The position numbers and the translations under genes are program-made. A DNA stretch of 32,592 bases from a virus, in the IMG/VR virus record IMGVR_UViG_3300044833_000361, positions 1 to 32,592 of that record. One strand, 5' to 3'. Positions 6,563 through 13,379 of this stretch are shown here, one piece after another. Position 1 is the first letter of the stretch; each line of letters starts with the position of its first letter. The notes under the pieces are model-generated. The model saw only the letters and a list, made by a program, of their open reading frames with translations, was not told where the DNA came from and ran no database searches.

Positions 6563-8297
6563 AGCTCTCGAAAAACCCATCAAGGACCCGCCGCCGGCCA
6601 CGAACGGAGCCGCGCAGGAGCAGATCATCGCCGGCCGGCCGGCGATGGGGAAATCGTCGGTCCCGGAAGCGGCGGAGTATCTGGGCAACGGGCCAAGCTC
6701 CCGGAATGTCCCGTTGAAACAGATCGTGCGGTCCCCGTTCAACCGGGAGATCGACACGAAATCGCCGGAGTTTGCGGAAATGGTGGACAGCGTCCGCCAG
6801 CATGGCGTGATCCAGCCCGGCGTTGGCCGGCCGCTCACGCTGGACCTGGAGGCGGCGAAACGCGGCGCGCCGACGATCGAGCTGGTAATCGGCGAGCGCC
6901 GCTGGCTGGCCAGCTCAGCCGCGGGCCTGGCAACGATGCCGCTCGTTATCCGGCAGCTCACGGACCTGGAAGCGATCGAGCTGCAGACGATCGAGAACGA
7001 CAAGCGGAAGGACCTGAATCCGATCCAGGAGGCGGAGAAATATCAGCAGCTCCTGGAGCAATACGGCAAGGCGGGGATGAATAAGGAGGCCGCGATCGCG
7101 AAGCTTTGCCAGCGGCTGGGCCAGGGGAAATCCACGGTTTACGAGGCGCTGCGGCTGCTGGAGTTATCCGGGCCGGTGCAACTGGCAGTAAAAACCGGGG
7201 CGCTGCCCCCCTCACACGCGGGTTTGCTGGCGAAGTTGCCGGCGGAATTCCAGCCGAGCTACGCCAGAGGGCTCGCGCCCGGTAAAGCACTTTCGCCGAA
7301 AGAGGATGAGGAGCTGGAGCAGCTGGTCGGATATGTCGAGGCCCGCGATGAGGCCACGGGGCTGGTGCCGTTCCGCGAGGCGAAGGAAATCATCGATTCA
7401 GCGCTGGATGAGATCAAGAAGGCGGCAACCTACGAAAAAACCGCGGCAGAATTCCGGAAGAAAGGCGGCATTGCCCTGACCTTGGCTGTATCACGCGCCG
7501 CCAAGCAGGGGGAGTATGTCAGGCTGGAGGATTACTTGGACGATTTTTCCGGGTTCGTGCGAGAGGCGATAAAAGGCGTGAAGGAATTGCCGCAAATGAT
7601 CATGCGGCCGCTCCGCCACGATCCGGCAAAAGCAGAAATGGTTTATCGCACGTCGGCGTTGCTGGCTTCTTTGAGTAAGGCCGGGGTTAAGCCGAAAAAG
7701 CAAGGCGGCGGCGGCTCTATGGAGGATTACCATCGGCGCGAGCGGGAGCGCCAGGCGCGGGAACGCATCGCCAAGGCGGCGTTGAAAGCCAGCATCGACC
7801 CGATCCGGTCCGCGGCAGGCAAGCGGAACGCAAAAATTCCGTGGCCGCTGTTCATTGTGGCCATGGCGGGCTGGACGGCCAGACAGATCTGCCAGCGGCG
7901 CGGTTGGAAAGCTAATTACAGCAACGCGGGCAAGGTGCTGGCGGACCATCTGGCGAAAATGCCGGAGAACCAGATGCCGGGCCTGGTGGCGGATATCCTG
8001 ATCGAGAAGATCACCACCGCCCATACGGGGCGTTTCCAGCCGGAGTTTGTGGAGCTGGGGAAGTTCTATGGCGTGGATGTGAAGGAGATCACTAAAAAAG
8101 AGAGTGCCCGTCTGGCGCCGCCACCGGTGAAAAAGCCGGAGAAGGCCGCGAAGGGGAAAGTCCAGACGTCCGGAACCAGGCCGGCGAAGGCGAAGAAAAC
8201 GCAGAAGGGCCTCACGGCCGCGGCCAGGCGGAAGCTGTCGGAAGCGATGAAGACGCGCTGGGCGGCGGGGCGCAAGGTGGCGGGGGTGAAGAAATGA
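6552..8297 (+). CDS. ParB/KorB-like DNA-binding protein with imported P-loop segment
   Basis: 581 residues. The ParB/Srx N-terminal domain begins about residue 54 (VPLKQIVRSPFNREI), with the nucleotide-binding box GERRWLA at about 114-120. An HTH follows (EAAIAKLCQRLGQGKSTVYEALRLLELS, about 178-206), then SHAGLLAKLP as in KorB/ParB linkers. A long C-terminal extension is helical, then Lys/Ala-rich and basic. ParB proteins bind parS-like sites and spread as CTP clamps; no ParA is present, so regulation or replication control is equally possible. Residues 28-46 (GRPAMGKSSVPEAAEYLGN) are a copy of the dnaB Walker A region, not normal for ParB. A CA-rich leader precedes the start. Confidence 0.8.
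   Translation: MTLKALEKPIKDPPPATNGAAQEQIIAGRPAMGKSSVPEAAEYLGNGPSSRNVPLKQIVRSPFNREIDTKSPEFAEMVDSVRQHGVIQPGVGRPLTLDLEAAKRGAPTIELVIGERRWLASSAAGLATMPLVIRQLTDLEAIELQTIENDKRKDLNPIQEAEKYQQLLEQYGKAGMNKEAAIAKLCQRLGQGKSTVYEALRLLELSGPVQLAVKTGALPPSHAGLLAKLPAEFQPSYARGLAPGKALSPKEDEELEQLVGYVEARDEATGLVPFREAKEIIDSALDEIKKAATYEKTAAEFRKKGGIALTLAVSRAAKQGEYVRLEDYLDDFSGFVREAIKGVKELPQMIMRPLRHDPAKAEMVYRTSALLASLSKAGVKPKKQGGGGSMEDYHRRERERQARERIAKAALKASIDPIRSAAGKRNAKIPWPLFIVAMAGWTARQICQRRGWKANYSNAGKVLADHLAKMPENQMPGLVADILIEKITTAHTGRFQPEFVELGKFYGVDVKEITKKESARLAPPPVKKPEKAAKGKVQTSGTRPAKAKKTQKGLTAAARRKLSEAMKTRWAAGRKVAGVKK
6636..6687 (+). repeat. duplicated dnaB P-loop segment inside the ParB-like gene
   Basis: This segment matches dnaB 5499-5553: CGGCCGGC.ATGGGGAAATCGTC.GT, a 3-base deletion, then GGAAG.GGCGGAGTATCTGGGCA. 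Most differences are third-position changes. The reading frame is kept. Confidence 0.85.
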
Positions 8298-8737
8298 CTG
8301 CGCCCGGCTTTTATCCTCGCACTTCGGTGATGATGCCCGGGCCGCGGCCGGCCAGCTTCCGCCGGAGCCAGCTCGGCGGGCGCGCCCTGGTGGTGGTTCG
8401 CCCGGCGGAAGTAAACTGGATGGTCCGCCAGCTCACGGGGCGCGGCTGGCGCACCGCCACGGAACTGGGGGCGAAGAGCGGCGGGCAAAAGCGAAAGTTG
8501 AAGGCGATCGTGGAGGCCGCGGCGGGCGAGATCCTGCACTTTCGCGGTTCGCCGGGCTTTAAACTGATCCGCGAAGCGACCCGGCCGCAGATTTTGCGGG
8601 GGATCGCCACTCTCCGCAGTGAAGCGCGCACGCCACTGCGCCGCGCCCGCTGTTACCTCGGCTATTTGAAACGGCGGACCCGCCTGGTTACGCCGGAGCT
8701 ATTTCCATCAACCAACAACGACAGCAACAGAAAGTAG
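8294..8737 (+). CDS. basic winged-helix-like hypothetical protein
   Basis: 147 residues, very basic. The centre (EVNWMVRQLTGRGWRTATELGAKSGGQKRKLKAIVEAAAGEILHFRGSPGFKLI) looks like a winged helix with a tyrosine/arginine wing. The C-terminus continues with helical basic residues. It overlaps the ParB-like gene by ATGA, so likely the same operon. A DNA-binding role is plausible, but no named family is recognised. Confidence 0.6.
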   Translation: MTAPGFYPRTSVMMPGPRPASFRRSQLGGRALVVVRPAEVNWMVRQLTGRGWRTATELGAKSGGQKRKLKAIVEAAAGEILHFRGSPGFKLIREATRPQILRGIATLRSEARTPLRRARCYLGYLKRRTRLVTPELFPSTNNDSNRK

Positions 8738-8740
8738 ATT

Positions 8741-9064
8741 ATGAAAACGAAACTAAAAACCTACCGACAGGGCGATGTCCTGATCGAGCAGATCGCGAAA
8801 CTTCCAGGGGCGCTCAAACGCCAGAAGCCGGAGAACGGCCGGATCATCCTCGCGCATGGCGAAGCGACCGGGCACCACCATTCCATCGGGATTGATTCGG
8901 CTGATTGGTGGAAGAATGCGGGCGGGGAGCAATTCCTGAGCGTCAGAACTGACGCGGCGGTGCAACACCAGGAACACGCTCCAATCATGTTGCCGCCCGG
9001 AAGCTACCGCGTGCGCCGGCAGCGGGAATATACCCCGGAAGCGATCCGGAACGTGGCTGACTAA
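8741..9064 (+). CDS. QREY-type conserved small protein
   Basis: 107 residues of a recognisable family: YRQGDVLIEQI at the start, then GRIILAHGEATGHHHSI, HQEHAPIMLPPGSYRVRRQREYTPEAIRNVAD at the end. From memory this family occurs in phages, actinobacteria and cyanobacteria, often near DUF6745 proteins, as here. The histidines in GEATGHHH and HQEHA could bind metal. Biochemical role is not known to me. The leader is CA-rich without a clear Shine-Dalgarno. Confidence 0.8.
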   Translation: MKTKLKTYRQGDVLIEQIAKLPGALKRQKPENGRIILAHGEATGHHHSIGIDSADWWKNAGGEQFLSVRTDAAVQHQEHAPIMLPPGSYRVRRQREYTPEAIRNVAD

Positions 9065-9079
9065 ACAGAGCTGACCCAA

Positions 9080-10339
9080 ATGAAACGAATCGAGACTCTC
9101 AGCAGCGAACAAACCGCGCGATTTCCGGAATTCATCCAGCGATGGACGGACATTGGGCTTTCTACGGAGCCAGCAAACAGGCCGGAAGCGGAAAGGGGGG
9201 TGCGAATCGCGTATGAGCTGGCCGGCAAACCCCCTCCGGAAAAAATTATCTGGTGTGGCTCTCCGCTCAGCCAGGGTCTCACCCGCGCGATTATTTTCGG
9301 GCTGAAAGACGGAAGTATTAAGGTCTGGGCTTCGGTCAGGGCTTCGGTCGGGGATTCGGTCGGGGCTTCGGTCGGGGCTTCGGTCAGGGATTCGGTCAGG
9401 GATTCGGTCTGGGATTCGGTCAGGGATTCGGTCTGGGATTCGGTCAGGGCTTCGGTCAGGGATTCGGTCTGGGATTCGGTCGGGGATTCGGTCGGGGATT
9501 CGGTCTGGGATTCGGTCGGGGATTCGGTCAGGGCTTCGGTCAGGGATTCGGTCTGGGATTCGGTCTGGGCTTCGGTCGGGGATTCGGTCGGGGCTTCGGT
9601 CAGGGATTCGGTCTGGGCTTCGGTCAGGGATTCGGTCGGGGATTCGGTCGGGGATTCGGTCTGGGCTTCGGTCGGGGATTCGGTCGGGGATTCGGTCGGG
9701 GCTTCGGTCGGGGATTCGGGGTATGGCCAGCACGATGCAAGCTGGCTGGCGGTCTATGAATATTTCGCCGAGGCCGTGGGCCTCGGCGAGCAAACCCAAA
9801 AGTTGACCGGCCTCTGGCTCATTGCCAGAAATGCAGGCTGGTTTCTGCCTCACGAGAAAATTTGTTGGATCGCCGAGCGGCATAACATCCTGCGGCGAGA
9901 CGATCGTGGCCGGCTGCATTGCGAAAACGGCCCCGCGCTTTCGTATCCGGACGGCTGGTCCATTTACGCCGTGCACGGCGTGCGAGTGCCGCCGCGCCTG
10001 ATTGAACATCCGGAATTATTGACGGCCGCGGAGATCGAGAAGGAATCGAACACAGAGATTCGGCGGGTCATGATCGATCGATTCGGCCAGGAACGCTTTC
10101 TGGCGGAAGCGGGCGCGATCGAAGTGCACCGGGACGATTTTGGCGTGTTGTTCCGCAAGGAGCTGCCGGGGGATGAGCCGATCGTGATGGTGAAGGTGGT
10201 TAATTCGACAGCTGAGCCGGACGGAAGTTTCAAAGATTACTTTCTTCGTGTCCCGCCTCAGATCACGACCGCGCGGGAAGCGGTGGCCTGGACGTTCGAT
10301 TTACCGGTGCACTCCTACGAGCTGGCGGAGCAAACCTGA
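9080..10339 (+). CDS. DUF6745-like protein with tetrapeptide repeat array
   Basis: 419 residues. N-terminal part about 1-82 (SEQTARFPEFIQRWTDIGLST; PPPEKIIWCGSPLS). Residues 83-210 are 32 tandem tetrapeptides of pattern (W/R/G)(D/A)SV encoded by a 12-base unit. The C-terminal domain (about 225-419) has LHCENGPALSYPDGW, IYAVHGVRVPP, RRVMIDRFGQERFL, VVNSTAEPDGS and AREAVAWTFDLP, typical of DUF6745. It directly follows the QREY-type gene, a pairing recalled from other genomes. The long opposite-strand frame (RIPDRSPD) is a shadow of the array. Function unknown; a repeat solenoid is plausible. Confidence 0.8.
   Translation: MKRIETLSSEQTARFPEFIQRWTDIGLSTEPANRPEAERGVRIAYELAGKPPPEKIIWCGSPLSQGLTRAIIFGLKDGSIKVWASVRASVGDSVGASVGASVRDSVRDSVWDSVRDSVWDSVRASVRDSVWDSVGDSVGDSVWDSVGDSVRASVRDSVWDSVWASVGDSVGASVRDSVWASVRDSVGDSVGDSVWASVGDSVGDSVGASVGDSGYGQHDASWLAVYEYFAEAVGLGEQTQKLTGLWLIARNAGWFLPHEKICWIAERHNILRRDDRGRLHCENGPALSYPDGWSIYAVHGVRVPPRLIEHPELLTAAEIEKESNTEIRRVMIDRFGQERFLAEAGAIEVHRDDFGVLFRKELPGDEPIVMVKVVNSTAEPDGSFKDYFLRVPPQITTAREAVAWTFDLPVHSYELAEQT
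9326..9721 (+). repeat. 12-base coding tandem array (32 units plus partial)
   Basis: Each unit is NGG-G(A/C)T-TCG-GTC, where N is T, A or G. Only bases 1 and 5 vary and all six combinations occur. The last unit breaks at GGG instead of GTC. Period and frame are perfect throughout. Confidence 0.97.
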
Positions 10340-10561
10340 ATGAACACCGCCTCGCTTTGTGTGACCTGCCACGCGGAACCGGCCCGACCCGGGCAGCGGA
10401 CGGGGAAGGCGTGTCACGCGGCCTACATGAAGCGGTGGCGCAAGGGGAAGGTGCTGGTTCCACGGGAAGCAATTTCACGTGAAACACTGATTGCCTGCAG
10501 CGCGCGCGGGAAGAAAGCACGGGCGCGGCTGGAGAGAAGCGGAGGAGGAGGGACCAGATGA
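10340..10561 (+). CDS. small zinc-finger phage protein
   Basis: 73 residues. CVTCHAEPARPGQRTGKACHAAYMKRWRKG carries a CxxC and a later C-H that could bind zinc, with the AYMKRWR segment common in small phage zinc-finger proteins. The rest is basic. The ATG follows the upstream TGA directly, and the end overlaps 10558 by ATGA. Likely nucleic-acid binding; specific role unknown. Confidence 0.65.
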   Translation: MNTASLCVTCHAEPARPGQRTGKACHAAYMKRWRKGKVLVPREAISRETLIACSARGKKARARLERSGGGGTR

Positions 10562-10791
10562 GATCCCAGCTGCGCGTTCATTTGAAGTCAACGCCCGACC
10601 TGGAGCGGATTGCGGCGGGGCCGCTATTGCCGGTTGACCGGGAGGCGGTGGACCGGGAGCTGGAACAGCGGCGGCGATCGGCGGGCGCGGACTCGAAAGA
10701 CCAAATCGGGTTGTTTGAAAAGGCGGGGAACGATCATGAGCAGGATCATGAGCATGATCATGAGCATGAGCAGGAGGGACAGACGACATGA
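10558..10791 (+). CDS. small protein with repeat-encoded His/Glu/Asp tail
   Basis: 77 residues. About 55 residues look ordinary (LRVHLKSTPDLERIAAGPLLPVDREAVDRELEQRR). The end, NDHEQDHEHDHEHEQEG, is encoded by the hexamer array at 10732-10776. It overlaps the terminase start by ATGA and the array supplies that gene's AGGAG. A small terminase subunit would fit the position, but no HTH is evident. Confidence 0.5.
   Translation: MRSQLRVHLKSTPDLERIAAGPLLPVDREAVDRELEQRRRSAGADSKDQIGLFEKAGNDHEQDHEHDHEHEQEGQTT
10732..10776 (+). repeat. GAKCAN hexamer array R1, before terminase
   Basis: Tandem hexamers GATCAT/GAGCAG/GATCAT/GAGCAT in frame with the upstream gene. They end in GAGCAGGAGGGAC, which provides the Shine-Dalgarno about 8 bases before the terminase ATG. 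Confidence 0.85.
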
Positions 10792-12728
10792 CGGGACTGG
10801 AACCGCATCCGCTTTTCACTTTGCCCACGAGGGAGCAGGCGCTGGCGATGGGGCCGGAGCGTTTCGAGGCGCTGATCAGCGAGCGCGCGAAGCGGATGGA
10901 GCTGGAGCGGGACGATCCGCTCAATAACGGCTATGAATCGCCGATCTGGCACCTGATCGATGACATGCTGTGCGAAGGAAAGCGCGTCTGCCTGATCGAA
11001 CACCCGGATATTCTGCCGGCGGACCTGCGCAAGACGGGGTCGCCGCAGCTCGAGTTGATCGGCCGGCGTGAGATCCTGCTCCATGGGGCCAATGGCGCTT
11101 CGAAAACCGAGTATGCCGGCAAGAAAGTCGTGAAAGTGCTGCGCAGCGGCGACGCGAAGCGGACCTGGTCCTTCCACGAGACGGGGCCGGCGTCGATCGC
11201 GCGGCAACAGCCGATCATTTACAAATATTTGCCGCTGCGGATCCGGAGAATCGTGGAAGCGACCGGGCGCTACAAGCGTGGCGTGGTGGCGAACGTGTCT
11301 TACTCGCAGAAAAACGGGTTTACCGAGGACACTTTCGTGCTGGATAACGCTTCCCAGCATTTCTTCAAGAATTACGCCCAGGAAGACAAGACGGTGGAGG
11401 GCGACCAGCTGGATGCGGCCTGGCTGGACGAGCTGGCGCCGCTCAACCTGGTGAAAACCGTCCGGTTCCGCCTGGTGCGGCGAAAAGGGCTGCTGATTGT
11501 CACGTTTACCCCGATCAAGGGCTGGACGACGACGGTGCAGGAGTATCGACAGGGAGCAAAGAAGGTGCTGGAGGTGGATGCCGAGCTTTTGCCGATCAAA
11601 GACGCAAACGGCAAGCCGACCGGGCACCTGGAGAAGGTGCCGCGGATCGAGGTGGCCGGCCCCGGGACGGAGGGGAGCCTGAAGGCGAACATCGTTTACC
11701 TGCACAGCTCGGATAACCCGTATTTCGACAAGACGGAGCTGTTCGAGCTGCTCCGGGGAGCGCGGCGTCAGCTGATCCTGGAGCGAGCGTATGGGGTGGC
11801 GACGAAAGCGTTTGCGAACCAGTTCGCGAAGTTCAGCGAGCTGGTGCACGTGGTGGAACCGGACCGGATCCCAAAGGAAGGGACGAATTTCCACATCGTG
11901 GACCCGGTGGCAGGTCGGAATTGGTTCATGCTTTGGATGAGGATCGATCCGAACCCGATCGTGCGTCCGGACGGGACGGAAGCTTATCGCCGGTGGATTT
12001 ACCGGGAATGGCCGTCGACGGATCACACGGGGCTATCGGCTTATATTCCGGGCATCGGCGATCCTGGAGCGTGGACGCTGCCGGGGAACTCGGCGGACGG
12101 GCAGCGCGGGCCGGCGCAGGATGCGTTTGGCTGGGGGTTGGACCGTTACAAAGTGGAAATTTTGCGGCTGGAAGGCCACAAGGCAATCGCGGCGGCGGAA
12201 GCGATGGGGCCGGAAAAAAAGCAGGCCGCGCCGGCGATGCTGCCGGGGGACCGGCCGGCGGTGCGGAAGAGCCCCTACCTGAATGCCGCGGCGGGGCCGG
12301 TGGTGACGAGCGGCGGGGAAGCGATCGCGGAGCGGCTGATGGATTCGCGCTACGGGGCGGCGCCGATGCAGGACAACGAGCGGACCACTACGCTGCTGGA
12401 GAAGATGCGCGACGAGCAGGGGATGGAATTCCTGCCGGCGAGCGGGAAAGATATCGGGGAAGGGGTGCAGATGATCAACGACGGGCTGGATTACGACGAC
12501 CAGGTGCCGCTGGGGGATTATTCTCCGAGCCTGGCCCGGATCAACGCGCCGCTGCTGTATATCTCGCGCGAATGCCCAAACCTGATTTACGCACTGCGGG
12601 AATGGACGGGGAAGGATGGGCTGCACGGGGCGAGCAAGGACCCGGTGGATTGCCTGCGGTATGGGTTTGAGGCGGACCTGGCATATATCGGAGAAGATGC
12701 GTTTGCTTGGAAGGGCGGGATGAGATGA
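10788..12728 (+). CDS. terL: terminase large subunit
   Basis: 646 residues, the usual size or slightly longer. ATPase domain: Walker A GANGASKT (100-107) and Walker B-like AAWLDE (about 209-214) with the catalytic acid, followed by LLIVTFTP (coupling motif-like). The nuclease domain likely begins at HIVDPVAGRNWFMLWMRID (about 369). The C-terminus has KDPVDCLRYGFEA, the acid-rich ending typical of terminase nucleases. It packages DNA into the prohead as a motor at the portal. A long polar insert lies at about 455-530. The start is coupled by ATGA and has an RBS from array R1. Confidence 0.9.
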   Translation: MTGLEPHPLFTLPTREQALAMGPERFEALISERAKRMELERDDPLNNGYESPIWHLIDDMLCEGKRVCLIEHPDILPADLRKTGSPQLELIGRREILLHGANGASKTEYAGKKVVKVLRSGDAKRTWSFHETGPASIARQQPIIYKYLPLRIRRIVEATGRYKRGVVANVSYSQKNGFTEDTFVLDNASQHFFKNYAQEDKTVEGDQLDAAWLDELAPLNLVKTVRFRLVRRKGLLIVTFTPIKGWTTTVQEYRQGAKKVLEVDAELLPIKDANGKPTGHLEKVPRIEVAGPGTEGSLKANIVYLHSSDNPYFDKTELFELLRGARRQLILERAYGVATKAFANQFAKFSELVHVVEPDRIPKEGTNFHIVDPVAGRNWFMLWMRIDPNPIVRPDGTEAYRRWIYREWPSTDHTGLSAYIPGIGDPGAWTLPGNSADGQRGPAQDAFGWGLDRYKVEILRLEGHKAIAAAEAMGPEKKQAAPAMLPGDRPAVRKSPYLNAAAGPVVTSGGEAIAERLMDSRYGAAPMQDNERTTTLLEKMRDEQGMEFLPASGKDIGEGVQMINDGLDYDDQVPLGDYSPSLARINAPLLYISRECPNLIYALREWTGKDGLHGASKDPVDCLRYGFEADLAYIGEDAFAWKGGMR

Positions 12729-12862
12729 TGAGCTCTGCGAATCCTCCTGCTCGTGCTCATGATCTTGCTCATGATCCACGTGCCTGCGTGAAGACAGGCC
12801 GGGAAATCGATCAGGAGCAGGATCAGGAGCAAGAGCATGAACGGAAAGGCCGAAGGGGATGA
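12725..12862 (+). CDS. coupled 45-residue ORF built from hexamer repeats
   Basis: The ATG overlaps the terminase stop (ATGA) and its own stop overlaps the next gene's ATG (ATGA). Product: MMSSANPPARAHDLAHDPRA, then a short Cys-containing link, then DQEQDQEQEHE. Nearly all is encoded by two inverted hexamer arrays. It is probably translated as a leader that hands ribosomes to 12859; a protein function is doubtful. Confidence 0.35.
   Translation: MMSSANPPARAHDLAHDPRACVKTGREIDQEQDQEQEHERKGRRG
12744..12839 (+). repeat. inverted hexamer arrays R2 forming a long hairpin
   Basis: Left arm 12751-12776 and right arm 12809-12834 pair at 22 of 26 positions. A second hairpin GCCTG/CAGGC (12782-12786 with 12795-12799) sits in the loop. 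The left arm has CTCATG/ATCTTG-type units, the right arm GATCAG/GAGCAG units. Confidence 0.8.
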
Positions 12863-13119
12863 GCGAGCCGGCGCAGGAATTTCTGCGGAGGGGGGAAGTG
12901 ATGGACTGGCTCACTTCGCCGGAGCTTGGTTTTAAGCGGGACGCGGTGAGGAGCATGATGGAGCTGGACATCATCAAAGGCGCGCCGCTGCCGGGATGGG
13001 TGAAGGCCACCGCGCCGGGAAAGAAGAAAAAGAGCGAGGGGAAAAACGGCCACACCGGCGCGAAGGGCGCGAGGAATTATCATCGGAAAAGCCAGATCAA
13101 GGCGGCACTAAATTTATGA
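12859..13119 (+). CDS. small basic DNA-binding-like protein
   Basis: 86 residues. The first half (EFLRRGEVMDWLTSPELGFKRDAVRSMMELDIIKGAPLPGW) reads like an excisionase or MerR-type helix-turn-helix. The second half is Lys/Gly-rich (PGKKKKSEGKNGH). It is coupled on both sides. It lies between terminase and portal, an unusual place for a regulator; it could help DNA packaging. Confidence 0.5.
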   Translation: MSEPAQEFLRRGEVMDWLTSPELGFKRDAVRSMMELDIIKGAPLPGWVKATAPGKKKKSEGKNGHTGAKGARNYHRKSQIKAALNL

Positions 13120-13319
13120 CATTACTGTGTTTGATAGGGTTGCACGATATTCGCTGCTCGCAGCGATACGTGCCAGAAAATCATTATGGGAAGATACTGG
13201 AAGAGGATCATTTCATAGCGAAGTGCGCACGATGCGGATGGGTAAAAGACGAAACACACAACCGATGGAACGGACATGACTTCGTGCCGATTCAGGAGTC
13301 TGAACCTAAGGACAGCTGA
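13116..13319 (+). CDS. small CxxC protein, DUF1660-like
   Basis: 67 residues, MTLLCLIGLHDIRCSQ, then AKCARCGW and WNGHDFVP. The N-terminal LLCLIGLHD, a CxxC-G and a closing HDF fit the small phage zinc-ribbon family DUF1660, though divergent. The ATG overlaps the previous stop (ATGA) and is preferred to the frame opening at 12996. Base composition is more AT-rich than its neighbours, hinting at acquisition. Confidence 0.6.
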   Translation: MTLLCLIGLHDIRCSQRYVPENHYGKILEEDHFIAKCARCGWVKDETHNRWNGHDFVPIQESEPKDS

Positions 13320-13379
13320 CTCGATGACGACAGAAAATAGAATTTAAACCAAACAACCAACCCTGGCACCTGACGAATT
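13320..13379 (+). promoter_or_regulatory. CA-rich leader without Shine-Dalgarno, before the portal gene
   Basis: The 60 bases before the portal ATG are A/C-rich (AAACCAAACAACCAACCC) with no AGGAG. A 7-codon frame at 13323-13346 (MTTENRI) resembles the portal start (MTTDKRL). Probably an unstructured leader. Confidence 0.4.

Noticed and set aside
9326-9721. CRISPR-like array
   Set aside because: No repeat-spacer alternation; units are 12-base, in frame and contiguous.
8753-10009. 418-residue minus-strand frame with RIPDRSPD repeats
   Set aside because: It is the antisense reading of the 12-base coding array and its flanks; the + strand has known family motifs on both sides.
13323-13346. 7-codon ORF MTTENRI before the portal
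   Set aside because: Too short, with no overlap to the portal start; probably chance similarity to MTTDKRL.
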